From contig WOYX01000053.1 of the NCBI GenBank assembly GCA_011620595.1, positions 33,235-95,035 on the forward strand: a stretch of 61,801 nt of DNA, read 5' to 3'. How positions within the stretch are numbered: position 1 is the first letter of the stretch; every line of letters starts with the position of its first letter. This DNA comes from Bacteroidales bacterium. GTDB taxonomy: Bacteria; Bacteroidota; Bacteroidia; Bacteroidales; VadinHA17. The position numbers were made by a program, and so were the translations under genes. The notes under the pieces are model-generated. The model worked only from the letters and a program-made list of their open reading frames with translations, was not told where the DNA came from and ran no database searches. Positions 50,454 to 59,848 of this stretch are shown here, piece by piece.

Positions 50454-53291
50454 TCAGGCTGACCCACCTTGATGAGGATTCTTTTGGAAAAACTTTGGCG
50501 ATTGGCCGTATTCCTCACGGAAGCACCTTGAAAAGTAACCCGGGTCATTGAATCCGACCCTGTAGGCTACTTCTGAGACAGATAGCGGAGTCTGGAGAAG
50601 GAGCTGAGCTGCTTTTTTTAACCTGACCTTCCGTATGAATGAGGTTATTGATTGCCCTGTATAAGCCTTGAGCTTTCTATAAAGCATGGTCTGTGACATG
50701 TTTATTATGGTGCATAGTTTCTCCACTGACAAATCACAGTCGTCCATGTTATCCTCGATAATGTCAAGCAGTCTGTTCATGAACTGTTTGTCCCTTCCGC
50801 TTCCATCTTCCTGAATGATGTTTGTGCTAGCTCCTTCCACGTCGGGATTTGTGTAATGCCCTTCATGATCAGCATGGTCAGCCGGAATGGTACGGGGAAT
50901 AATGCTGCGCAATATGTTTTGTTGCACCCTTTGCTGAATAATGTTCTCCATCAACAGCTCCCTCCTCAGCCTTCTCCTGATTAAAAAATCATTTATGGCA
51001 TAGAGGAGAGCCAGGATTACCGAGAGGTAGAACAGTCGGGCTGCCAGGCTTGTGTACCACGGCCGTTCTATGGTTAATACAATACATGACGGGTCGCTCT
51101 CCCGGCCAAGAACTCTGGCCCTGACGTTAAAGATGTAACTACCTGGAGGCAGGCTGTTGAAAGCAGTGAAGTTCTGTCTGCTCCAGCGACTCCAGTCTTC
51201 AGAATAGCCTTCAAGCTTCCAGGAATACTCTTTATCAGCGTCTCCCTTGTATTCAGGAAGAGCATAAAAAATGGTCAGATCCCGCCCGTTTTCAAATGTG
51301 ATTTCGTTCTCTTCACGGCCGGGGCATGATAACGCAGTAACATATACCGCCGAATCTTCCTTTATTATGCAGTTGATAATAACAGGCAACGTATGGTCTG
51401 CAGGGTCTATCACTGACCTGTCATACAGGTATAGTCCCTTGTTACCGCCGATCCATGTTCGTCCCTTCTCATCATGATAAAATACGAAGGCGGAAAATAT
51501 GTCCCTGACGGGGTCAAATGGCAGCAGGTATAGTGAGTAAGTACCGTCCTGCCTGTTCAGCAGCAGTTCGTTACCACCGAGCCAGATATTACCTTGCCGG
51601 TCAGGTGTCATTGCAGATACCATTTTGTTGTACGAAGCCACCTCGGGTCCAAGTAACCGGCAAGGTCCGAAGCTATGGTTAAGAGAATCAAATGACATGA
51701 AACCGCCATTGTTGGAAAAGATGATTCTGCCATTTACACTGTGTACGTCGGTGAGGGTGCTGAAGCTGAACTTATCTAAATCTGATTCCTGTAACCGTGA
51801 AACTCCGGTAAGCTCCCTTAGCAGACCGGCTTGGCTGATGCGGTACATCTTCAATGATCTTGTTCCTATCCACAAATATTTGTCAGACTCCTGTGCAGAG
51901 CTCCTGTATTCGCTGAAAAGTCCATCAATGCTTCTGATAGGGATCACCCCTTCTTCCGTCACCCGGCTGACATGAAGAGTGCCGGCCCCGAAAGAAAGAA
52001 GCCATGAAGGATCACGTTGCAGGACCATGCTCTTAAGTATCAGGTCACTTCTGAATATATTCACAAGCCTCATGCCATCAAGAAGCCAGAGTCCGTTTCC
52101 GGCACTGATAACCATACAATTTTTTCCTCGGGATGTCTCCAGAGGGTAAATATCCCATACCTCAGAATCAAGCAATCTCTTGACATCAGTGCCTATTGCT
52201 TCAGGATCAGCTAGATAAAACAGCCCTGTAAGGGTACCAACCAGTATTCCGCCCATATAACTCCTGATACTCATGACAACCCCGTCAACCCCCTTGCTGT
52301 AATCCCAGTTGGAGAACGGGGAGAAGATATTATATGCCGAGATGCCGTTTCCGGTGCACATCCATAGATTGTTGTCATGTGACAGTCCGAGATAATAGTG
52401 GGCATTGTCCTGGACGCCACTCTGATAGTGAAGTATCTTTTTTATTTTTCCTTTCTTGTCAATAATTAAGGTGCCGTTAATTAGAGTGGCAATTGCTATG
52501 TTTCCGTCTGGCAGAATTGCCATATGATATAAACGATTCTTTTTAAGGAAAGAACTTGCTTCGCTTTCTTCAAAAATGAACGGAGATACATCACCGGTTA
52601 CCGGGTTCCATTTATAGATTCCCTCTTCCCTGGTTCCGACTAAAATAGTATCTGGGCTCAACTCCACCGCACCGGAGATAACCATATTGCTGAAAAAGGA
52701 TCCTCCTGCGGCTGGAGCAAAACCATCTCCCGTGAATTGCATCAGCCCCTTTCCCCGTTCATTGATATAATATTTATCTCCGAAATCAAACCCTCGATGA
52801 TATGAATCCTTAACCCTGTGCCATGAGTTACCTTTGTTGGCAGAAATTGCAAAAACAGTATTCCTTGACTGAAAAAATATCATAGAATCAGCTTCCGAGA
52901 TACTCCACAGATCTCCAAACTGCCTTGAAGAATCAGGAAATTCAGTGGCGGCAGATTCCAGTGTCAATCCTTCGGTCTGAGAACGCTTTACTCTTCCGAA
53001 GTCGTTGACGGCTCCGTACCAAATATTGCCACGGGAGTCAACGAACAGTGATCTGATCGCCTCGGTGGACAACCTGTACATGGTCCATTGAGTTCCGTCA
53101 TAGATTCCTATTCCCCCCTCGGTGCCGAAATATAGAACTCCAAGAGTATCCTGAACCATACACCAAACGGATCCGTTAACCGAGAGGTGCTTCTGAACGT
53201 CATAATTGGTCACCATAAACCTTGCTTCCTGTGCACCGGCAGGAAGAAGAAGCAAGAGTGAAAGATACAAAACAGTCACACTTTTGGTCAT
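50454..53291 (-). CDS. Y_Y_Y-domain membrane regulator with AraC-type output
   Basis: This 945-aa protein has a signal peptide (ending LPAGAQ), a periplasmic propeller sensor (about 25-650), a Y_Y_Y domain (EYSWKLEGYSEDWSRWS to NVRARVLG), one membrane helix (about 745-765) and a C-terminal AraC-type pair of helix-turn-helix motifs (LSVEKLCTIINMSQTMLYRKL and VSEVAYRVGFNDPGYFSRCF). Unlike hybrid two-component systems it has no kinase or receiver. It lies upstream of the second SusC/SusD operon on the same strand and most likely controls it. The architecture is that of the two regulators at 23 and 33 kb but with a different DNA-binding module. Confidence 0.87.
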   Translation of the reverse strand: MTKSVTVLYLSLLLLLPAGAQEARFMVTNYDVQKHLSVNGSVWCMVQDTLGVLYFGTEGGIGIYDGTQWTMYRLSTEAIRSLFVDSRGNIWYGAVNDFGRVKRSQTEGLTLESAATEFPDSSRQFGDLWSISEADSMIFFQSRNTVFAISANKGNSWHRVKDSYHRGFDFGDKYYINERGKGLMQFTGDGFAPAAGGSFFSNMVISGAVELSPDTILVGTREEGIYKWNPVTGDVSPFIFEESEASSFLKKNRLYHMAILPDGNIAIATLINGTLIIDKKGKIKKILHYQSGVQDNAHYYLGLSHDNNLWMCTGNGISAYNIFSPFSNWDYSKGVDGVVMSIRSYMGGILVGTLTGLFYLADPEAIGTDVKRLLDSEVWDIYPLETSRGKNCMVISAGNGLWLLDGMRLVNIFRSDLILKSMVLQRDPSWLLSFGAGTLHVSRVTEEGVIPIRSIDGLFSEYRSSAQESDKYLWIGTRSLKMYRISQAGLLRELTGVSRLQESDLDKFSFSTLTDVHSVNGRIIFSNNGGFMSFDSLNHSFGPCRLLGPEVASYNKMVSAMTPDRQGNIWLGGNELLLNRQDGTYSLYLLPFDPVRDIFSAFVFYHDEKGRTWIGGNKGLYLYDRSVIDPADHTLPVIINCIIKEDSAVYVTALSCPGREENEITFENGRDLTIFYALPEYKGDADKEYSWKLEGYSEDWSRWSRQNFTAFNSLPPGSYIFNVRARVLGRESDPSCIVLTIERPWYTSLAARLFYLSVILALLYAINDFLIRRRLRRELLMENIIQQRVQQNILRSIIPRTIPADHADHEGHYTNPDVEGASTNIIQEDGSGRDKQFMNRLLDIIEDNMDDCDLSVEKLCTIINMSQTMLYRKLKAYTGQSITSFIRKVRLKKAAQLLLQTPLSVSEVAYRVGFNDPGYFSRCFREEYGQSPKFFQKNPHQGGSA

Positions 53292-53507
53292 GGCAAATAT
53301 TATCTGTCCCCTGAAGAATAAAGAGCCACTAATTTATCATATTTTTCTCCTCAACAATCATTGGCAAGAGGCAGTGACTTTTATTAATTTTTTATATGGT
53401 TTTTGAATCATTTTTTATCAGGGTATTTCTTCCGGGAATAATGGAAGATGCACATGTCGCTTCAGAAAGTATCTTTGCAGAAACTCTTTCCATTTTTGAA
53501 AGACGAC

Positions 53508-54437
53508 ATGAAAATAAAAAAAATAAAGGTCAGGGCTCCGGCAACGGTCTCTAATCTCAGTTGCGGGTTTGACGTGTTGGGATTGGCCATCAATGAGCCA
53601 TTTGACACTGTAGAGCTTGAGCTGACTGAGACGGGCAGAATTGAAATTGATGATATCAGGGGTTGCAACACCCTGAGCCGTGATCCTGCAGAGAACGTGG
53701 TCGGGCCTGTTCTCCGTGCCATGGTCACAGCCATGGGTGTAACGGCAGGTTTCAGGGTCATCATTGAGAAGGGAATCCATCCCGGCAGCGGCGTCGGCTC
53801 CAGCGCTGCCAGCTCGGTCGCAGCTGCATTCGCGGCCAACCTTCTGTTCGACAATGCCTTCTCTTCCAGCGAGCTGGTAGGGTTTGCCATGGAAGGGGAG
53901 AGGCTTGCATCGGGCTCTGCTCATGCTGACAATGTGGCGCCGGCTTTGCTGGGGGGAATCATCCTGGTACGCAGTTATGAGCCGTTGGAGATAGTGCCAC
54001 TTAATGTCCCGCCAGAACTCTTCTGCGTGGTTATTCATCCTGAGATGGAGATAAAAACCTCCGTTGCGAGGGAAATATTGGAAAAAGAGATACCGCTGAC
54101 GACAGCAGTGAAGCAGTGGGGAAACCTTGCAGGGTTGGTGGCTGGACTTTTCAAGGAGGATTATGGCCTGATAGGGCGTTCTCTCATAGATTTTGTGGCA
54201 GAACCCAAAAGAGCAGAACTAATACGGGGTTTTGACAGGCTTAAGGCATCTGCCCTCGAAGCCGGTGCCCTCGGAGCGGGTATCTCCGGTTCCGGACCCT
54301 CGGTATTTGCTCTCTCCAGGGGTGAAGCCTCAGCCCGCGCAGTGATGGAGAGCATGAGCAGAGTGATGCACGGTGAGGGAGTCGGATTTAAGGCTTACCT
54401 CTCACCGGTAAGCAGCCAGGGTGCAGTAATTTGCTGA
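53508..54437 (+). CDS. thrB: Homoserine kinase
   Basis: This 309-aa GHMP kinase phosphorylates homoserine in threonine synthesis. The start MKIKKIKVRAPAT (53508) fits the family; an upstream ATG frame from 53448 adds 20 unlike residues. Motifs are the N-terminal SNLSCGFDVLGLA, the ATP loop HPGSGVGSSAASSVAAA and the C-terminal GAGISGSGPSVFAL. thrC follows after 21 bases, forming an operon. The aspartokinase/homoserine dehydrogenase gene that often precedes thrB is not here; the upstream side is the Y_Y_Y-AraC regulator, divergently transcribed. Confidence 0.93.
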   Translation: MKIKKIKVRAPATVSNLSCGFDVLGLAINEPFDTVELELTETGRIEIDDIRGCNTLSRDPAENVVGPVLRAMVTAMGVTAGFRVIIEKGIHPGSGVGSSAASSVAAAFAANLLFDNAFSSSELVGFAMEGERLASGSAHADNVAPALLGGIILVRSYEPLEIVPLNVPPELFCVVIHPEMEIKTSVAREILEKEIPLTTAVKQWGNLAGLVAGLFKEDYGLIGRSLIDFVAEPKRAELIRGFDRLKASALEAGALGAGISGSGPSVFALSRGEASARAVMESMSRVMHGEGVGFKAYLSPVSSQGAVIC

Positions 54438-54458
54438 ACAGGATTAATATATCAGTCA

Positions 54459-55760
54459 ATGCGTTACTATAATCTCAAAGACCCCCGTGCAAAAGTTGGA
54501 TTCCGCGATGCCGTGATGCGGGGCATCTCTTCTGACACCGGCCTCTTCATGCCCGAGACGATACCGGTGATGGAACCGCAGTTTTTTGAACGGCTGCCGG
54601 AACTGTCACTTGCAGAGATAGCCGTTGAGGTCGGTACCAGGTATGTCGGAAACGATATACCGCCGGAGGAGATGGAGCGGATATGTGCCGGAGCCTTTGA
54701 CTTCCCGGTCATTATGAGAGAGATTGACGGCAGGAAGCAGGTGCTGGAGTTGTTCCATGGTCCCACTGCCGCCTTCAAGGACTTCGGGGCCAGGTTCCTG
54801 GCCGGCTGCTTCAGCTACTTCGCATCGCATGACGGCATGAGAACGGTGGTGCTGGTTGCCACCTCCGGCGACACCGGCGGTGCAATAGCCTCCAGCTTCC
54901 TGGGGGTGGAGGGCGTTGACGTCATCATACTCTATCCCTCCGGCAAGGTGAGCGTCCTGCAGGAGAACCAGATGACAACGCTGGGACAGAATATTACAGC
55001 CATAGAGGTTGAAGGTACCTTCGACGACTGCCAGGCGATGGTAAAAGGTACCCTGACCACGATGGATACAGGCAACAGGATCAGGCTTACCTCAGCCAAC
55101 TCCATAAACATTGCCAGGCTGATACCGCAGAGCTTTTACTACTACTACGCTGTTGGCCGTGCCGGAGGCGGTAAGGTTATATCAGTGCCGAGCGGCAACT
55201 TCGGCAACATCACCGCGGCAGCCATGGCATGGCAGTCAGGACTCGACATTGACCACCTGGTGGCGGCCACAAATATCAATAAAGTAGTGCCTGAATATCT
55301 CTCTTCCGGTGTCTTTACCCCTGCGTCAAGCCTGCAGACAATTGCCAGCGCCATGGATGTGGGCAACCCGGGCAACTTCCCCAGGCTTACCAGGCTGTAT
55401 GATGATGACTTCCGCCGTATCACCTCCGCTATATCCGGTTACTGGTTCAACGACGGACAGATAAGAGAGCATATAAGGGCTGAGTTTGAAAGAACGGGAT
55501 ATATCCTTGACCCTCATGGGGCCGTGGCCAGCCTGGGACTTGATGGTTATCTGGAGGAGCATCCCGAGAAATCAGGAATCTTCGTTGAGACTGCGCACCC
55601 GGGGAAGTTCGCCGGTACTGTGGAACCACTGATAGAAACGGATGTGGAGATACCTGAGAGCCTCCGTGGGTTCCCGGAGGGTCAGAAGGAGTCAGTAATT
55701 ATGAAGTCAGGGTCTGACCAGCTTGCAGATTTCCTGTCCCACAGATATTCCACCGGTTAA
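54459..55760 (+). CDS. thrC: Threonine synthase
   Basis: This 433-aa PLP enzyme makes threonine from O-phosphohomoserine, the product of ThrB. The PLP lysine lies in HGPTAAFKDFGARF, the phosphate-binding region includes TSGDTGGAIASSFLG and the N-terminus MRYYNLKDP is typical of the bacterial class I (long) type. Later motifs are VPSGNFGNITAA and DPHGAVASLG. It is co-transcribed with thrB and lies 25 bases before the radical SAM gene. Confidence 0.95.
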   Translation: MRYYNLKDPRAKVGFRDAVMRGISSDTGLFMPETIPVMEPQFFERLPELSLAEIAVEVGTRYVGNDIPPEEMERICAGAFDFPVIMREIDGRKQVLELFHGPTAAFKDFGARFLAGCFSYFASHDGMRTVVLVATSGDTGGAIASSFLGVEGVDVIILYPSGKVSVLQENQMTTLGQNITAIEVEGTFDDCQAMVKGTLTTMDTGNRIRLTSANSINIARLIPQSFYYYYAVGRAGGGKVISVPSGNFGNITAAAMAWQSGLDIDHLVAATNINKVVPEYLSSGVFTPASSLQTIASAMDVGNPGNFPRLTRLYDDDFRRITSAISGYWFNDGQIREHIRAEFERTGYILDPHGAVASLGLDGYLEEHPEKSGIFVETAHPGKFAGTVEPLIETDVEIPESLRGFPEGQKESVIMKSGSDQLADFLSHRYSTG

Positions 55761-55785
55761 GCACAACTATACACTAACCTCAGCC

Positions 55786-56925
55786 ATGGCCTCAGAATCA
55801 CGTGAATTCCAGGTATTTGTCAAACCGGTTGGCGCCAGGTGCAACCTGCACTGCTCTTACTGCTATTATCTTGAAAAACCGGGCATTGCCAGGTCAGTGC
55901 CTGGCGCGTGCATGAGTGATGAGATCCTGGAACAGTATATACGTCAGCATATCGAGGCCTCCACAGAACCGGAAATATTCTTCTCATGGCATGGTGGTGA
56001 GCCCACCCTGGCAGGTCTTAATTTCTTCAGGAAGGCAGTGACCATCCAGGAGGCATATATGCCTAAAGGAAGCACAGTGCGAAACGGCATCCAGACGAAT
56101 GGCACGCTGATCACCGATGAGTGGGGAAGGTTTCTCAGCAGGGAGAACTTTTATGTCGGCCTCAGTTTTGACGGGCCGGAGAGGTATCATAACCTCAACA
56201 GGACCCGTGCTGACGGCAGCGGGACATTTGAGGAGGCATTGAGAGGCCTTGAGATACTGAAGGAATATAATGTGCCATACGAATTCCTGTGCGTGGTAAG
56301 CAACGACAATGTACATGCTCCGCTTGAGATATACCGGTTTTTCAGGGAACTGGGAGCACAATACATAACCTTCCTGCCGTTGGTTGTGGAGGATGGCAGG
56401 GGCTCAGGCAGGGCGACACCGCAGAGCGTCAGGCCCATGGACTTCGGCAGATTTCTTGTGTCGATCCTCGATGAGTGGATTGAGAAGGATATCGGTCGGA
56501 TCAAGGTTCAGATCTTTGAAGAGGCCCTGAGAACCGCATTCAGGCAGGAGCATACCCTCTGTATCTTCAGGGTTGAATGCGGCGGGGTGCCGGTGGTAGA
56601 GATGAACGGCGACTTTTACATGTGCGACCACTACGTGAATGCTGATCACCGTATAGGAAACATAGCTGACCTCTCTCTTGCTGAGATGCTTGACCATCAG
56701 CGGCAGAAGGCATTCGGAGAGGACAAATTCAGGTCACTGCCATATTACTGTCGCGAATGTGAAGTGCTTGATATGTGTAACGGTGAGTGTCCGAAAAACC
56801 GGTTTATAAAAACCCCTGACGGTGAGCCGGGATTAAACTACCTGTGCGAAGGGTACAAGCATTTTTTTAACTACTGCCTTCCTTTCGTGGACGAAGTAGC
56901 CCGCCTCTGGAAAGGTGACCGCTAG
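55786..56925 (+). CDS. Anaerobic sulfatase-maturase-type radical SAM/SPASM protein
   Basis: This 379-aa protein has the radical SAM motif CNLHCSYCYYLEK near residues 17-27 and a C-terminal SPASM region binding two more [4Fe-4S] clusters (VECGGVPVVEMNGDFYMCDHYV, then CRECEVLDMCNGECPKNRF). This layout matches anSME enzymes, which convert a Ser or Cys of sulfatases to formylglycine. No sulfatase is present in the window, so the partner must be encoded elsewhere or the assignment may be a sister maturase. The frame opens inside thrC at 55723; the ATG at 55786 is used because the typical N-terminus starts there. Confidence 0.82.
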   Translation: MASESREFQVFVKPVGARCNLHCSYCYYLEKPGIARSVPGACMSDEILEQYIRQHIEASTEPEIFFSWHGGEPTLAGLNFFRKAVTIQEAYMPKGSTVRNGIQTNGTLITDEWGRFLSRENFYVGLSFDGPERYHNLNRTRADGSGTFEEALRGLEILKEYNVPYEFLCVVSNDNVHAPLEIYRFFRELGAQYITFLPLVVEDGRGSGRATPQSVRPMDFGRFLVSILDEWIEKDIGRIKVQIFEEALRTAFRQEHTLCIFRVECGGVPVVEMNGDFYMCDHYVNADHRIGNIADLSLAEMLDHQRQKAFGEDKFRSLPYYCRECEVLDMCNGECPKNRFIKTPDGEPGLNYLCEGYKHFFNYCLPFVDEVARLWKGDR

Positions 56926-56999
56926 CTGCGGGGGCGCCGGCAGCTTCACGTGCAGCCCGCCAGTCACATCTGATACGTCCGGCTCCGGGATGCAGACGG

Positions 57000-57851
57000 T
57001 TAGTCTCCCAGATTATCCTTGAAGAACTGGACGGTCCTGCTCCATGCAAGATCGGCAGCCTCCTTGTTGTATCGCTCGCCGGTGTCATTGTTGAAGGCAT
57101 GGCGGGTGCCTTCATAGATGAATATCTGGTACTCAATACCTGCCTGCTTCAGCGCCTCTTCAAATGCGGATATACCGGCATTGATGCGTTCATCGTCGCC
57201 TGCATAGTGTGCCATAATCTTTGCCTTTATCTTCGGCACATCTTCAGCTGCCGGCGTTAAACCGTAGTAGGGAACAGCCGCGTCGAGGTCAGGGGAATTA
57301 ACTGCCACCTGGTTGGTCATGGCTCCGCCCCAGCAGAAGCCGGTGCAACCTACCTTGCCCGTAGAGCGGGGATGGGTCTCGAGGTATTTGACGGCGGCAA
57401 CAAAGTTCTTCACCGTCTCCTCAGGGTTGAGCTGCCCGATCATCTCACGGCCCTTGTCCTGGTCCTCCGGTGTCCCGCCGAGAGGGGAGAGGGCGTCAGG
57501 TGCCAGCGAGATGAAGCCCTCCATGGCCATTCGCCTGTTGACATCCTGAATGTGGGGTACCAGTCCCCTGTTCTCATGAATGACTATCACTCCCGGCAGT
57601 TTCTCCCTGCCCTCGGGCATGGAGAGATAGGCTCTCATCTCCCCGGTGGCTCCCGGATAGGTGATGAATTCATTGATAAGGTTGAGGGCACCTGATTTCC
57701 GGCGGCTGGCTGACACACCGTTGCAGCCGGGCAGTATTATTACTGCAGCGGCAGTGCCACCGGTGATGACGGCAAGCTTCTTCATGAATTCCCGCCGGCT
57801 CACTCTGCCGTCACGGTATTCATCATACAGTTCATTTACCTTTTTATTCAT
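57000..57851 (-). CDS. Dienelactone hydrolase-family protein with Tat signal
   Basis: This 283-aa alpha/beta hydrolase has a twin-arginine-type signal (SRREFMKKL, then a hydrophobic stretch with a possible lipobox IILPGCNG), so it may be exported folded. The triad fits dienelactone hydrolases: Cys in TGFCWGGA, Asp in AGDDERI and His in GTRHAFNN. VIHENRGLVPHIQDVNRR is the typical N-terminal segment. The physiological substrate is unknown. It converges with the radical SAM gene and lies downstream of the nucleotide-sugar dehydrogenase on the same strand, separated by 157 bases. Confidence 0.87.
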   Translation of the reverse strand: MNKKVNELYDEYRDGRVSRREFMKKLAVITGGTAAAVIILPGCNGVSASRRKSGALNLINEFITYPGATGEMRAYLSMPEGREKLPGVIVIHENRGLVPHIQDVNRRMAMEGFISLAPDALSPLGGTPEDQDKGREMIGQLNPEETVKNFVAAVKYLETHPRSTGKVGCTGFCWGGAMTNQVAVNSPDLDAAVPYYGLTPAAEDVPKIKAKIMAHYAGDDERINAGISAFEEALKQAGIEYQIFIYEGTRHAFNNDTGERYNKEAADLAWSRTVQFFKDNLGD

Positions 57852-58008
57852 GATAACCTGTTTTAGGGTTTCTTGATATTTCTCACCGTTTTTGCCTTAC
57901 CGGGTTTCCCAATTATGCTGCCCGGGGTCACTCTTTCGGGATTTCATTTACTCCTCTTGCCGGAGGCTCTGGTTTGAAGGTTTTATTTGATGCCTTACCG
58001 CACGGGAG

Positions 58009-59643
58009 TCACGACTTGCGTGTCTCCTCCTTGATCCTCTGTATATGACCTCTTCCCAGTCCCTTGACTTCGCAGCCCAGCTGGAAGTAACGCCTGATCC
58101 TGTCGTCACTCAGTATTCCGAAGCAGTCGATAATAGCAGCCGGCTGTCCGATCTTTTTCACCACCATGTCAGGGTCGAGATCGAGATAGGCTGCGTGCGG
58201 CACTGCGAGTATCACTGCCTCGGCTCCCTTGAGGGCTTTGTCGAGGTCCTGTTCTATCCTTATCTCCTTTAACTTCTCCTGGTTACGGAAAAACTGTGCC
58301 TTGCTCTGTCCCTCTGCCGGGTAGCTGTCCTGCTGTTCAAACTCCCACCAGTGCTCCACATAGGGGTCATGTACCCTGATCTCGGCACCCATCTCCGCCA
58401 GTTTGCGGATGACTATCTCGGAGCCGCTGTAGCGTGTGTCTCCCACATCCTCGCGGTATGCTGCTCCCAGCACCAGCACATCAGAGGCTGCAATGGGCTT
58501 GCCTATGTTGCGCAGGGCGTCGCGGGTGAGCTGCCCCACGTGCAGCCCTCGGGTATCATTGATGTCAATAGCCATGGGGGTGATCCTGAAGATATCATCC
58601 TCAAAGCCCAGGATATGCTTGTATGCCCATACCCCCAGTCCGCCGTCCTTCGGGAGGCAGTAGCCGCCTATGCCCGGCCCGGGGAAGATTATATTGCTGT
58701 GTGTGGGTCTCATTTTTATTGCCTTGATCACTTTGACCAGGTCAACTCCGTTACGTTCGGCGAAGAGGCTCCACTCATCCAGGAACGCCAGTATTGTTGC
58801 ACGGTAGCTGTTTTCCACGATCTTGGCTGTCTCGGATTCTATAGGCCGGTCCATTACCGTCAGCGGGAACTTTTCCGTGTTGAGCACTTCGGTGAGGAAC
58901 TTCACCACACGATTCCTGGCCTCGTCGTTGATACCGCTGCATACCCTCCAGAAATCGCGTATGCTTGCCACATAGTTGCGGCCGGGCATGACCCTCTCGT
59001 AACTGTGTGCCAGCAGCGGGTCACTCTTTATGCCGCGTTTCCTGAATGCCTTTTTCATTATCGGGTATGCCACCTGCTCTGTGGTGCCAGGTGCAACGGT
59101 CGTCTCTATCAGCACCAGGGCTTCAGGGGGAATATGTTCGGCGATCACCGCCAGCGAGGCCTCCAGTGCCGCCATATCGGTCTGCCCGGCACGCACGTTG
59201 CCCAGCTCCTCCTTGATGTAGTCGCACTGCACATCCACAACCACCACATCGGCCAGTTTCAGAACATCATAGGTGTATGTCGCCATCAGCGTCTTCTTCT
59301 CCTTCACGCAGCGGGCAATCATCGGGTCGACCTCTGGGTCCTCGGCCTTAACGGGAGAGACACCGCGGTTAAGCATCGGTATCTTCCAGAAGCTGCGGGC
59401 GCTGGGACGCTGCATCCCTATGACGAACTTCGACGGCTTGCCTTTCTTGTCGACAGTATCGGCAACGATGGCAGCCATGACTGCACCTACGAAGCCGACG
59501 CCCATGACAACTACTATCTCGCGACCTTTGGCACGTTCCTTTTCGACACGTTTCTTAATACTTTCAAATTCAGCTTTATAATCCTCCGGCTCCGGCAATG
59601 GAAACTTCTCGCCGTTGGGACTTACAGAATATTTTTTGCTCAT
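58009..59643 (-). CDS. UDP-sugar/GDP-mannose dehydrogenase family protein, long form
   Basis: This 544-aa protein is an NAD-dependent nucleotide-sugar dehydrogenase with a Rossmann start (VVMGVGFVGAVMA) preceded by about 45 extra residues. The catalytic Cys lies in PGIGGYCLPKDGG, the middle dimerisation helix is present and the C-terminal UDP-binding part shows VLGAAYREDVGDTR and VHDPYVEHW. It oxidises a sugar C6 to a uronate for surface polysaccharides. The length exceeds the usual 420-440 residues. It stands alone, without glycosyltransferases, so the product and pathway cannot be named. Confidence 0.85.
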   Translation of the reverse strand: MSKKYSVSPNGEKFPLPEPEDYKAEFESIKKRVEKERAKGREIVVVMGVGFVGAVMAAIVADTVDKKGKPSKFVIGMQRPSARSFWKIPMLNRGVSPVKAEDPEVDPMIARCVKEKKTLMATYTYDVLKLADVVVVDVQCDYIKEELGNVRAGQTDMAALEASLAVIAEHIPPEALVLIETTVAPGTTEQVAYPIMKKAFRKRGIKSDPLLAHSYERVMPGRNYVASIRDFWRVCSGINDEARNRVVKFLTEVLNTEKFPLTVMDRPIESETAKIVENSYRATILAFLDEWSLFAERNGVDLVKVIKAIKMRPTHSNIIFPGPGIGGYCLPKDGGLGVWAYKHILGFEDDIFRITPMAIDINDTRGLHVGQLTRDALRNIGKPIAASDVLVLGAAYREDVGDTRYSGSEIVIRKLAEMGAEIRVHDPYVEHWWEFEQQDSYPAEGQSKAQFFRNQEKLKEIRIEQDLDKALKGAEAVILAVPHAAYLDLDPDMVVKKIGQPAAIIDCFGILSDDRIRRYFQLGCEVKGLGRGHIQRIKEETRKS

Positions 59644-59848
59644 AATGATGGTTCATAGTATATGAGAACTAAAAATAGTAAAAAGAATTGATCTGACCTT
59701 CATGATGATGAGCTGTAATGCCTGACAAATTTATCTCGGATATGTGCCGTGCTGATCTTGCGTCTTTCCGCCGCGTCCTTCGGCTGGCCTCTTTGCCGGC
59801 TGGCACACCGGGAGCGGTAGCTTCACTGTCTGCAACCCTGGGCTGGAG

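Noticed and set aside
58351-59658. 435-aa plus-strand open frame
   Set aside because: It is fully antisense to the nucleotide-sugar dehydrogenase, whose motifs are complete; its protein has no recognisable domain.
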